This document shows positions 12,432 through 22,700 of a stretch of 64,000 nucleotides of DNA, one piece after another; position 1 is the stretch's first letter, and every line of letters begins with the position of its first letter. The notes under the pieces were generated by a model, which was given only the letters and a program-made list of their open reading frames with translations, was not told where the DNA came from and did no database searches. Made by a program: the position numbers and the translations under genes. The stretch spans positions 365,476,877 to 365,540,876 of the forward strand of contig OZ024742.1 of NCBI GenBank assembly GCA_964016885.1, in the 5' to 3' direction. The DNA is from Eledone cirrhosa (Eukaryota > Mollusca > Cephalopoda > Octopoda > Eledonidae).

Positions 12432-12840
12432 TCCTGCTGCCTTAGATGTTGTTGTTGTTGTTACACTACACCTTTTATCATATTTCTTCGTCTGTTGTTT
12501 ATTTCTTTTTTGCCTCATTTTCCATTATCATCTTACATTGAAATTTTCTTTCCAATCTCATAGTTATCTTTCCCGCCCCTCTCTTAGATAACAATGATGA
12601 TGATGATGATGATAATGATGGGAAAGAAAATGAATAAATAACAAAAAGAAAAAAAAACAAGAAAAAAAAGAAAAAACGAATTAAAAAGAAAAAAGAAGGA
12701 TAGTAAGAAAGAACAAAAAATGAAAAAAAGAAAACAAAAACAAGAAAAGAAAGAAGAACAATAAGACAAAGTTAAAAAAACAAGAAAGAAGAAAAAAATA
12801 TGAAGACAACGACGGTGAAAAGAAAAAAGAAAAATAACAA
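12251..12840. repeat. Low-complexity block: (TA)n, (TTG)n, (GAT)n, A/G-rich
   Basis: TA at 12257-12331, TTG at 12400-12431 and 12447-12463, GAT at 12592-12622, and AAAG-rich sequence to 12840. No gene seen. Confidence 0.85.
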
Positions 12841-13430
12841 TAAAAATATCAATAAAATTGGAAAAAGAAAGTGTACATATGAGTGAACAGTTCGATTCGT
12901 TGTATACCAACTTTACTGAACACAATATATCTAGGACTACGTTGATATGTAGTCTTATTTGTAAGACAATAGAGTGTAGTTTGATTACTATTTCTTTCTG
13001 AAGAAACGCGGGGAAGGATCTCAGACGTGTTGGACAATGTCACTAGATGAGGAGTAAAACTGATAGTAGTTTTTACATCATTTTACCATAACTAACATGG
13101 GGGTATAGTATATATATATATTACACAGATAAATCTACCACTCAATGGTTGGGTCTAAACCGTATAAAGAACTCAATGTAATACGTATGTAGAAGTTGTC
13201 GTGAAGCAAAGTTTAAAATACAAAAATGTTATCAACGATATAATTCAATTGGATACAGAGTCAATATAGAAATATTAAAACAATGAAATTAAACACAAAA
13301 CTGTTAATTCATAGTACAACTCATTATTTTACGTTCGTTTGTGTGGAGGGGGGGGTATGTCCCTGTATTTTCATTCAATTATTGATCTATGTAAAACATA
13401 TTACAAAATATCATAGTATCACAGTTTTAT
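12841..13430. other. AT-rich interval without recognised genes
   Basis: No convincing coding region. The only long minus-strand frame (12849-13043) lacks recognisable domains. Confidence 0.5.
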
Positions 13431-13494
13431 ATATATGTATATATATATATGTATATATATATATATGTATATTTACACACACACACTCACATAA

Positions 13495-13526
<32 letters not shown>

Positions 13527-13569
13527 TATTCAAAATATTAATAAATGAAGACATTCACATATTCAAAAT

Positions 13570-13640
13570 ATGTTTTATTATATATATTTCGATGGCACTG
13601 TGCTGTTTTTTCAGTACGTCCTCGTCAGATAAAATAGGTA
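13570..13640 (-). ncRNA. Hammerhead ribozyme-like motif, family A (left arm, partly decayed)
   Basis: Minus strand: CTGACGA (13622-13628; position 7 may be any base) and GAAA (13587-13590). Stem II keeps the C-C pair at position four but has an extra A-A mismatch and a G-U wobble. Stem III and stem I match the right-arm copy. Confidence 0.5.
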
Positions 13641-13655
13641 TGCCATACATCAAAC

Positions 13656-13725
13656 ATGTATTTTATCTGACGAGGACGTACTGAAAAAACAGCACAATAC
13701 CTTCGAAATTTATATAATAAAACAT
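13656..13725 (+). ncRNA. Hammerhead ribozyme-like motif, family A (right arm)
   Basis: CTGACGA at 13667-13673, GAAA at 13705-13708. Stem II is G-C, G-U, A-U, C-C mismatch, GUA/UAC, then partly mismatched. Stem III is AUUUAUAU with A13716 as cleavage base. Stem I pairs AUGUAUUUUAU with AUAAAACAU over about 9 bp with a 2-nt bulge. Confidence 0.55.
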
Positions 13726-13857
13726 ATATTTTGATTATGTGGATGTCTTCATTTATTAATATTTTGAATAATATTATTAACTCCAGAAATGTAGAGTGCT
13801 TTTAATCTATTGTAAAACTATATTCATTGACTAATCAATGAACCATATTAATCTTTG

Positions 13858-14083
<226 letters not shown>

Positions 14084-14173
14084 CATTTGTATATATACAA
14101 ATGGAAGTTTAGTAAAATCGAAGTTTTGGCTGTGGGGCCTAGCTAACGATATCCAGTCAGGAATGTGCAGCAA

Positions 14174-14743
14174 AGAACTCGATAAGGTTGTGTCACCTTA
14201 GAGTAATAACATACGTTAGATAGCTTCACTAATTGAAAACTGCGACAGGCAAGCCTAGCCATATGATACCAGAGCAACGACAAAACAAGTCAGGTCCGAT
14301 AAACATATATATATATAAACGTTAGAATATGTGTAATAAGGCCAAGACAATCAGATATGGACATAGAAAAAAGAATGCAATAGTGAGAGTAAATGTCTCA
14401 GACCAGCGTCTTAAATTGGAAATTTAAGACGCTGGTCTGAGACTTTTACTTCCCTCCGAAGAAGAGATATTATCTCGAAAATTAAGGACATTTAAATAAA
14501 TTCAAGGTGAAAGACGAATTCTCATCAATATCTCTCACTATTGCATTCTTTTTTCTATGTCCATATCTGATTGTCTTGGCCTTATTACACATATTCTAAC
14601 GTTTATATATATATATGTTTATCGGACCTGACTTGTTTTGTCGTTGCTCTGGTATCATATGGCTAGGCTTGCCTGTCGCAGTTTTCAATTAGTGAAGCTA
14701 TCTAACGTATGTTATTACTCTAAGGCGACACAACCTTATCGAG
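14174..14743. repeat. Inverted repeat with about 215-bp arms
   Basis: 14174-14394 is the near-perfect reverse complement of about 14530-14743. Inside lies a nested palindrome (14390-14450; GTCTCAGACCAGCGTC and its complement). The arms differ by very few bases, so the structure is young. A hammerhead-like core sits between the nested palindrome and the right arm. Confidence 0.88.
14446..14490 (+). ncRNA. Hammerhead-like motif (U4 to C variant)
   Basis: CCGAAGA at 14456-14462 fits the core except for C in place of invariant U4. GAGAT/ATCTC forms a perfect 5-bp stem II and GAAA follows at 14477-14480. I could not build a convincing stem I. Probably a decayed ribozyme. Confidence 0.35.
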
Positions 14744-14777
14744 TTGTATATATATGTATATATGTATATATATATAT

Positions 14778-15095
14778 ATATGAAAACAGGCAGAAAAAGA
14801 CGATTATTTGGAAGAAAAAATTTTTTTTTTCCTTTTTATTTATTTCTCCCTTTTTTCTGGGTTAGAAAATGATTAAAACGAAATATTTTACTTTGTGTGA
14901 AGTGTTAAGGTATTAGTTGATTTATTTATTAATTAACAATGGCATTTATTTATTTATTTATATATTTAATAATTGTCTATTACCGGTTTCAGCATGTTTA
15001 TGCATTATCAAATGATAATATGTATTGGTGTAGAATGGTGGTGTTGGACATGTTAAAGAAATGGTGCAGAAAGAATAATGTTATTTACAACCAAT
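14778..15095 (-). repeat. PLE-type terminal repeat, copy 1
   Basis: Direct repeat of 15716-16025: shared AAAATGATTAAAACGAAATRTTTTACTTTRTGTGAAG-type blocks, the TACCGGTTT word and AAGAATAATGTTATTTACAA. A third, inverted fragment lies at 16497-16610. On the minus strand it carries a GAAACCGGTAA hammerhead-like motif (14981-15011). Confidence 0.65.
14972..15020 (-). ncRNA. Hammerhead-like motif, family C (U3/A8 variant)
   Basis: Minus strand: TTGATAA (15005-15011) replaces CTGATGA by changing C3 to U and G8 to A together. GCAU/AUGC forms stem II, GAAA follows (14987-14990), then ACCGGU as stem III and A at the cleavage site. Stem I is weak (2-3 bp). Confidence 0.45.
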
Positions 15096-15456
15096 ATGTA
15101 TATATATATATATATACACAAAAGCAGCAGACGAACTAAACTGACCTGACTAATGATCCCCCAACACCAACACCACTACCAACACGAGGGAGGAGGTCAG
15201 CTGTACTTAACAAAAACAACCACAACAGATTGCCTTGCCTCAGAAAAATGTCTATAGACGTTTGACTGAGGAATGTCTCACAACTGACCAATGGGAGGAG
15301 AGAGTGTCCTTTGACGCCTAAATTCGTTTGTTCGAATTCATATGATTCCAGTTCCACCAGAGAAATAACAACCCAACCAGGAACTGGGCATATCGGTATA
15401 TTGACGGAGTTAAACACTTAAACAACATGTGTACCTGTCTCTACCACACCCATTGG

Positions 15457-15511
15457 ACTGTCTGAAGAGGTCACAGCCAATGATGGTTGTCACCGAAATA
15501 TATATAGCAGT
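15457..15511 (+). ncRNA. Hammerhead ribozyme-like motif, family A (15.5 kb)
   Basis: CTGAAGA at 15462-15468, GAAA at 15495-15498. Stem II is ten pairs, GGUCACAGCC with GGUUGUCACC, with one C-C mismatch at the fourth pair and one G-U. Stem III is AUAUAUAU (15498-15505), A15506 is the cleavage base, and stem I pairs ACUGU (15457-15461) with GCAGU (15507-15511). The downstream GTCGAGTGCT motif follows at about 15608. The best-formed family A member. Confidence 0.68.
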
Positions 15512-15655
15512 ACATCTTTAATAAACGAAGCAAAATTTTAAATATTTGACATAATTATTTTATTTTACGTTATTCCGGAGTAACCAAACCAACCTGCACA
15601 CTTCGTCGAGTGCTCCAATCTGCATAGTGAGGTATCGGTAAACAACCAACATATA

Positions 15656-15658
<3 letters not shown>

Positions 15659-15718
<60 letters not shown>
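15659..15718. repeat. (TA)n microsatellite
   Basis: 60-bp TA tract between two element fragments. Confidence 0.95.
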
Positions 15719-15722
<4 letters not shown>

Positions 15723-16025
15723 ACAGGGAGAAAGAGATGATTATTAGGAAGAAAAATATATTTTTTTTCTTTTTTTGTTTCTCTCTCTTTTTTCTGGCTT
15801 AGAAAATGATTAAAACGAAATGTTTTACTTTATGTGAAGTGTTAAGGTATTAGTTGATTTATTTATTATTTAACAATAGCATTTATTTATCTATTTATAT
15901 ATTCAATAATTGTCTATTACCGGTTTTACCATTTTTATGCATTATCAAATGATAGTGAAATGTATTAGTGTGGTGTCGCACATGTTAAACAGAAGGTGCA
16001 GAAAGAATAATGTTATTTACAAACA
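15716..16025 (-). repeat. PLE-type terminal repeat, copy 2
   Basis: Second copy of 14778-15095. Its hammerhead-like motif is more decayed: GAAA has become AAAA on the minus strand. Confidence 0.6.
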
Positions 16026-16657
16026 AGGTTTATGAAGTGAAAAGAAAAAAGAAAAAGGAAAAAAGTGTGCATAATGTAGAGCATAAAAAGTCAATGTGGA
16101 AGAAAAAATAATGTTATTTACAAGCATAGTTATTGAAGTTAAACAGATCAAAATGTGTTAATATAGCAAGAGTGTTTAGTTGATCCATGATTCCATGATA
16201 GAGGCAAATGGTGGACTGAGGTTTGATATGATTTCCCTTTTTAGAGAGTTAATATGCAGGGGGAAGCAATTCTTGCTGGATGATATTTAATTTATTTAAG
16301 AAAAAGGATTAGGTAGGGTGTGAGTGTGGTAACTCTTGTAAATGTTTGATTGTTTGTTGCAGTTTTAGATTGGTCAGATTTTTCGAGCATTAAGTAGAGG
16401 TTGGAATTTGTTAATGAAATATGTGTCCTTATTGGTACGTTGGATGAAAGTAGCGTTGTCTATGAATTTGTAAATGGAGAAAATTTTAAAGTTTGGATGT
16501 TGGTTTTAATCATTTTCTAATCCAGAAAAAAGAGAGAGAGAAACAAAAAAGAAAAAAATATATTTTTCTTCCTAATAATCGTCTCTTTCTCCCTATTTCA
16601 TATATATATATATATATATAAATATATATATCCTAACTCGTGTGCTTCCTCTCCACA

Positions 16658-16658
<1 letters not shown>
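16026..16658. other. AT-rich element remnant with inverted terminal fragment
   Basis: Unrecognised sequence to about 16496. Then 16497-16610 repeats the 15716-15830 segment in inverse orientation, so 15716-16610 is bounded by inverted ends. No ORF. Confidence 0.5.
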
Positions 16659-16697
<39 letters not shown>

Positions 16698-16698
16698 G
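16659..16698. repeat. (ATT)n microsatellite at LINE-A 5' edge
   Basis: About 13 ATT units. The same microsatellite forms the 3' tail of LINE-A at 22662-22700. Confidence 0.95.
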
Positions 16699-17159
16699 AA
16701 TGCCATGGTTGACGGAGGCTCGGCTCTGTAAGGTATTGTAAATTTTGACCGCTATAACAATTGTAAATTGTTTAAAACTTTAACCAACTTGTAGACAAAA
16801 ACACCCTCCTCCTCGTGAGAGGGGTCTTTCTGCCCGTTATTTGGCCCTTCGGTGTTAAATAACCGCTTATTGGGGTTTTGTTCCCAATATTTATTTTAAA
16901 CAAAAAAAACATGGCTACGAAAAAGAATTTTCATAGGTCACTCCCACTCATTCCGTCTTCTTCCTCAATCGTCACTACAGCAGAGAGAAGATTGTCTCTC
17001 TCCCTCCCTTCTCAAAATGTCTCTCTCTCCCTCCCTTCTCTTTCGCAAGCGACGCCAGTAAACAAAAATCACGAGCAAAGCTTGGAAAATTTCTCCACGA
17101 CGACGACAACGACGAAAAAGGTGTGCGGTAAATACTAAAACCCATTTCATTCGTCTGAC

Positions 17160-18944
17160 GTCATGAATAATAGCAGTAGCAGCCGTAATACAGCAGCAGC
17201 AGCAACAGTGACAAGGAAAACAACAGTAGCAGCCGAAATAGCATCAGCAGCAGCATAAACAACAATAGCATTAGCAGTAGTCGTAGTACCTGCAGCAACA
17301 ACAAAAGTAACAGCAGCTCTGACGACAACAACAACAACAACAACAACAACAACAGCAGCAAAGAAAAACCAATCTCGTTTGCAGGTATCGCAAAGAACCT
17401 GGAAACCATCCTCATAACAAATGTGTAATTACAGGAAGCGAAGAAGATGGTGACGAAAACCGGACACCGAGCAATCTGCAAGGCAGCCGAAACAATTTTC
17501 GAAACCCAACAGCACTGTACGGTCACGTACAGTACAGTAAGCACAAAATCCCGTAGGGTTGAAAGAGCCACAGAGGCTCAAATACAAAAAGCCTTAGGGT
17601 CTGTGTGGCAGCGGAAAACGCATATCACCCGAGGCAAGAAATATGCCACCGTAGACGTGCTTTTTGCCACACCCCAGGAGGGAAAGGCTCAATCCTTAGA
17701 GACCCTAAGGAGCGAGGAAATGGTGTTGGTGCCCTCCTACTGCGGGCAAAAAATTGTGAGGGTCAAACTGACCCAAGTCCCCCCCCCCCCCCCCTCCCCG
17801 GGATGGCCTCTTCTTGGCTGGCCGCGTCTGTCCTCGTCGGAATCGAGGACAAAACAACTGTACTGCAAGTACAGAAAAGAGTAAGAGAAGATTGGGTCGG
17901 CACCTCCATTGAGATGTTAATCCAAACCAACCAGGAGTGCATCGAAGCTATCCCGGATGTGATAGACTTCGATAACGGCACTCAACTTCCCATAAGTGTT
18001 GAGGGCAAACGCCCGAAATGCTTTCGCTGTGGATCGAAGACTCACCTCAGTGCCTTCTGCAACGAGAAGACCCTGAGAAAGGAGAAAACCCCCTCCTTCC
18101 GATACCGGCTCCACTGCTACCAGCAACAGGACAGACGGCAACCAGGAACGATAGGTCCGTGGCACTCATACCCACGCCACGGAAATGAAGAACAGTAGCA
18201 GCAGTGGAAGTATTAACAACAACAACAACAGTAATACCAACTGCAGCTCCAACAGAGACTCCACTGCAAACATCAGCAACAACAACAAGTGAAAGAGTAG
18301 AGCTGGTACCCCTCCCCGACCTCACAGAATCAGACATGGAGTGTGAGGTGGGAGAGGGATGGCAAAAGGTCGCAAGAAAGCACAAACGCAGAAGCAGCGC
18401 ATCGTCGCCTTCGAAAAGGGAGGAAAGAAATGAAAAAAGGGTAAAGAGACTCACAGCAGCAACACCACCAACACCATCACCACCCAAACTAGCACCACCA
18501 TCACCACCGGCGACAACCCCACCGCCAACAACAACAACACCTTCAACACCACCACAAGCACCAACGTCGCAAACACAACAAAAAAACACACACACCCAGC
18601 ATCAACAAGAAAATAGCAGAACCACAAACCACCCCCAGAAAAACAAATGCACGGCAATAAATACACACAACAAGAAACTAATGACTTACATAATTGAACA
18701 CACAGACATTTCACAGCACGACTACATAATACCAGCACCAATCAAAACGCCAACTAACATAAGACTTCTAAAAATAGCACAGAAACAATACACAAACATT
18801 AAAACGAAATTCCCCAATGCAGTTGGTGATTTCAGAGACCTAGGAGGGACTCTCAACCGAAGAGTATATTCGGACATACTCATAGAAGAGCCGACGACCA
18901 GCGAAGGGGCGATTCAACGGTCCCTTCACCAGACGATCAAGTGA
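17160..18944 (+). pseudogene. LINE-A ORF1 (CCHC zinc-knuckle, nucleic-acid binding), broken
   Basis: Gag-like ORF1, presumed to coat element RNA in the cytoplasm. The N-terminal part is a Ser/Asn repeat stretch (17200-17360) followed by an in-frame TAA at about 17427. The readable body starts at ATG 17447. A run of 16 C at 17779-17794 shifts the frame, and the protein continues in the 17605-18198 frame, where CFRCGSKTHLSAFC (about 18021-18062) is a CX2CX4HX4C zinc knuckle. A third frame (18204-18944) gives a basic Pro/Thr-rich region and a tail with VGDFRDLGGTLNRRVYSDIL. So at least one stop and two frameshifts. The start used by the ancestral element is uncertain. Confidence 0.75.
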
Positions 18945-19023
18945 AAAGGGATGGAGAAACCATCGTTCCTCTACAAAAAGTACGGTAAGTGGTCTTTCCC
19001 ATCTTTTCCACTCCATTTTAAAC

Positions 19024-22000
19024 ATGACCTCACTCAGAATAGGCAGCATAAATGCGCGTGGCTTGGGGTCGTCATGGAAGCAGGGCCACCTGCTCAACGA
19101 CCTCAGGTCACTAAACATAGATGTAGTGGCCATTAGCGAGACCAGAATCTCCGAAGCACGGGCCTTCGCACCGATCTTCGGCGGCTACGATGTGTACGCA
19201 TCTCCCAGCCGTCCTGGATCGGGGGGATGAGTTGCTGTGCTTTTTCGGAGAGGTTTGGATCTCGCCATACGGGCCATCTTCCTGGACCCAGAGGGTAAGT
19301 TGGTGGTGCTGGACGTGACCAGCGGAGACGGGCAAGCTTTCAGGAGCGGCCTGATTTCTTCCGGCGTCTGGAGAGCTTTCTTGGAACATCCCGCTCTTTA
19401 GTGTTAGTGGGCGACTGGAACGGGATCTTAGATGCACGCTGGGACTGTGTGGGATTAGCGGATAAGGATGGAGGGTGCAAGAGCCTCACCAACCTGCTCA
19501 TGCGTTTTGAACTGTCTGACAGGTACCGATTGGATTTCCCGAATGTGCCAATGTGGACTTGGACAAATCGCATAGCATCATCCAGATCATATCTAGATAG
19601 AGTATTTTGTAGGGAAATAGATAGGTCTAGCATAAGCTGTCCACAATTCAAGATAGTCAGCTACACGGACCACAAATTCGTGAACTGTGTGCTTGACTTA
19701 GATAGGCTTCATAGACGAGGACCGGGCTACTGGAAGCTAAACGCGTCCTTACCAGCGCGCAAGGCCTACAGAGACCGGATTAGCGAACTAGTTAAGCGGG
19801 CGTTGACGGGGGCCATCGTAAACAACAAGTGGTGGTTTGCTCTGAAAAGAGCGATTAGAATAGAATCCATTAGGTTTAGTAAGGCTTTAGCAATATAGAA
19901 AAATAGAGCAGAGGGAGAACTAGTTAGAAAATTAGACGAGGCGCTTAGCAAAGGCATCGTGACCGACGTGCTTGCGGCGAAATTGGCCCTTGACCAATTC
20001 TTCAATGCAAAGCACGAAGGCTGCGTTGTCAGAGCTAGGGTGCGTGCTCTCAGACACGAGGGGACGAAAGCCGTTCAATGGGCCCGAGTGGCGGAGGCGC
20101 GTCGTGGCAACAAAGCCACGATCCGGTCTTTGGTGGACCACGACGGGCGCATGCTACTCGATCCCGGGCAAATGTGTGAAGCTTTTCAGCGACACTTCGC
20201 TCAGCTGTTCGGGGGCAGCGGTGGGCCGGGTCGAGGGATGGACTTTAGTGTCTACCTCGACGGACTGCCGCGGCTCTCGGCCACTTAGGCGGCGTGTTTC
20301 GAAAAGCCGATAACAGCAGCTGCAGTACGGGAGGCAATGACTGGCTGCACAAGGCGTAAATCGCCTGGTTTGGATGGTCTGCCCTATGAACTTTACGTAC
20401 AGATGCCAGACTTGTTCGGAGGCCTCTTGGCGGATGTCTACTGCAGCTGGCAACAGAACGGGAGAATTCCCAGCTCTGTGAGCCGAGGAGCGGTGTCACT
20501 GCTGAGAAAGGATCAGAACAAGGGGGATAACATAGATAATTTCAGGCCCATAACTCTGCTAAACACAGAGTTCAAGATTTTGGCCAAGGTGCTAGCAAAG
20601 AGTTGGCGCTTGTTGTTGGTGGTCTGGTGGGAGAGGTGCAGTAATGCGCCATTCCCGACAGATCCATCCACGACAACCTCCACCTCATGCGATACATCGT
20701 AGAAAGGGTAGCTAGGGAACCTGGGACGGGTGGGTCCTTGATCAATTTAGATCAGTCGAAAACTTTCGATAGGGTCGACCATCGTTACCTAGCGGCAGTC
20801 CTGAGGGCGGCTGGCTTTGGGCCCGTCTTCAGAGGCTGGATCGCTGCCATGCACAGTGACATCTGCTCTGTGGTGAGAGTGAACGGTCACCTTTCGGAAC
20901 CGTTCAACATCATGCGCTCGGTCCGCCAAGGATGTCCCCTCTCGTCCCTCTTGTACGTATTGACTCTCGAGCCATTACTGCACAAACTGGAGACGTTGAG
21001 GGGCGTCCCGCGCGAACTAGGATGCGGAAGATCCGTGTCACCATATCCGGACGATGTCACCGTAGTGGTGTCGAACGCCAAACACATCGAGGCGATCGGC
21101 ACTACACTAAGAGAATACGAAGCGGTGACAGGAGCAATGATCAACCAGGAAAAGTCAGTGGGCCTGCAGCTCGGCACCTGGAGAGGCAGGTCCATGCCGT
21201 CCAACAGCGTCGTCGGACGCAGGACGGACGGACCGGTTAAATTGCTAGGGGTCTGGTTCGGTCCGGACCTCCAGACGGTCAAAAACTGGGACGAGGTGAC
21301 GAGCAGGGGGGCTTCTCTCACCCAGAAATGGGCGGAGAGGAAGCTATCCATGAAAGGTCGAGCGGAGGTGGCTAATGCGTACATCGCGTCTGTCATCTGC
21401 TACCGCCTGACCGTTGTACCTTGTCCTAAACCCCGCCTGACTGCGCTGGAGCGTTTGCACTTTCGTTTTTTGTGGAAGGGACGACTTCTGATGGTCAGGC
21501 GGTCCATCTGCTATCAACACCCGCTACGTGGAGGGCTGGGCATGCCGTGGCTGATGATGCGCAAACACGCGCTCAGGCTACGACATCTCCAACTCTTCCT
21601 CGACGGTGATCAGGTGTGGTCGCCGTTTGCTAGACACGTATTTCCCCAGCTCGTTTCCTTGACGGAGCTGCAGTCCTGGGTCAAGCGAAGACCGAGAGGG
21701 AGCGCTTGGAGACTGGAATGTCTTCAGGCGCTCACAGCCCTCGACCAATCGGGCAATGTGATCAGTGGAAACTCCACCTTGGCGTTCTATAGAGGATTAG
21801 TGGAGGGGAAGAGCGACGACGTACTTGGGGAAACTCTAGGCGTCGACGAAAATCAACTAGCCAATCTCTTCGGAAGAACTTTCAGGCCGGGACCTATGGA
21901 CAACTTCAAGAAATCTCTGGCCTGGCAGTGCTACCGAGGAGCCTTGCCAGTTCGGGATAAACTCTACAGGCACGGAGGTGCCGTCAGCCGGGCATGTCCG

Positions 22001-22219
22001 AGATGCGCGCAGGGCGACGAAACCGTCCTGCAAGCACTCGTCCAGCGTCCGAAAATTGCTGACTTGTGGGTTTATGTCGAACACCTGCTGTCGCGTTTAG
22101 GACGGATCCGGCTATCATCTGAGTCCATCGTGAGGATTGCGCCGCCCTCCTCCTTTAGCCGGGAAGGGCAGGCAGTTTTTATCTGTCTGGTGGCCATGGC
22201 GAAAGAGATAGTATGGTAG
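19024..22219 (+). pseudogene. LINE-A ORF2 (APE endonuclease + reverse transcriptase), broken
   Basis: Starts at ATG 19024 (MTSLRIGSINARGL). The endonuclease shows SINARG, SETRI, GDWN, YLDRVF and YTDHKF in order. It is interrupted by TGA at about 19228 and a frameshift before 19401. The RT runs from KSPGLDGLPYELY (about 20360) through motif A (NLDQSKTFDRVDH, 20744-20782), RSVRQGCPLS (about 20917), and motif C, where YPDD (about 21044) replaces the usual (F/Y)ADD. Two further stops (19896-19898 and 20286-20288) and a frameshift at about 20620-20690 follow. The C-terminal zinc cluster keeps CPRC but has lost its His and last Cys. Inactive. Confidence 0.85.
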
Positions 22220-22661
22220 ACACGTTTGAAAGGGCTGAAGACGAGCACTTACCTCTTCGGTGATGCCCTGATTGACTTTTTCAAATTTCATTTGAAAAGG
22301 AAAATCAGAGTAGAGAGGGAAGTGCTCTCTTCCCAGCATTTTGTTGAAAGATGGGTGAGAGAAGCAAGAATGGCCCGAGTGAATGGGCCTACTCTGAGTA
22401 CGTATCTGTAAATTAAAGGTGGAAAACTGGGAGAAGGCACTTGCCTTGGTGGTCAGGGTCACTGTGGCCTTTTACTAGGCTTTCTCCACAAATGTCCCTC
22501 CGAAGTCTCCCCCCTATTGGGGAATTTTTCATTGTTATTATTTTGTTACATCCTCTGTTTTTGTTTTTTACACGCAGAAATGCCCATTTGTACCGTCCTG
22601 TATTGTCCTGCACTGTCCTTAATGTCTACTTTATGTAAACCCTTGTGGTTAATAAAGAAAT

Positions 22662-22665
22662 CATT

Positions 22666-22696
<31 letters not shown>

Positions 22697-22700
22697 TTGT
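22662..22700. repeat. (ATT)n tract shared by LINE-A and LINE-B 3' ends
   Basis: Tail of LINE-A on the plus strand and the sequence next to the LINE-B 3' end on the minus strand. About 13 triplets with one TTTT interruption. Confidence 0.9.

Larger units (their letters stand above)
13526..13776. repeat. 250-bp palindrome, head-to-head family A dimer
   Basis: TATTCAAAATATTAATAAATG at the left mirrors the right end, and the two strands stay complementary to a centre near 13648. Each arm carries an outward hammerhead-like fold. Only about 40 bp separate the two cores, so each copy is truncated just upstream of its ribozyme. Confidence 0.85.
16699..22700 (+). mobile_element. LINE-A: degenerate Tx1/L1-like non-LTR retrotransposon
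   Basis: Complete but inactive two-ORF LINE of about 6 kb. It has a 5' UTR (16699-17160), ORF1 with a zinc knuckle (17160-18944), ORF2 with APE endonuclease and RT (19024-22219), a 3' UTR with AATAAA (22651-22656) and an (ATT)n tail. The class call rests on ORF2 phrases (GDWNG, YLDRVF, RQGCPLSSLLYVLTLEPLL) that I associate with Tx1-like elements. Its coding parts are more GC-rich than the surrounding AT-rich DNA. Many frameshifts and stops make it a fossil. Confidence 0.85.

Noticed and set aside
16878..17138. 86-codon plus-strand frame before LINE-A ORF1
   Set aside because: It falls in the presumed LINE-A 5' UTR. It is Ser/Leu/Thr-rich without domains, and I could not decide whether it belongs to the element proteins.
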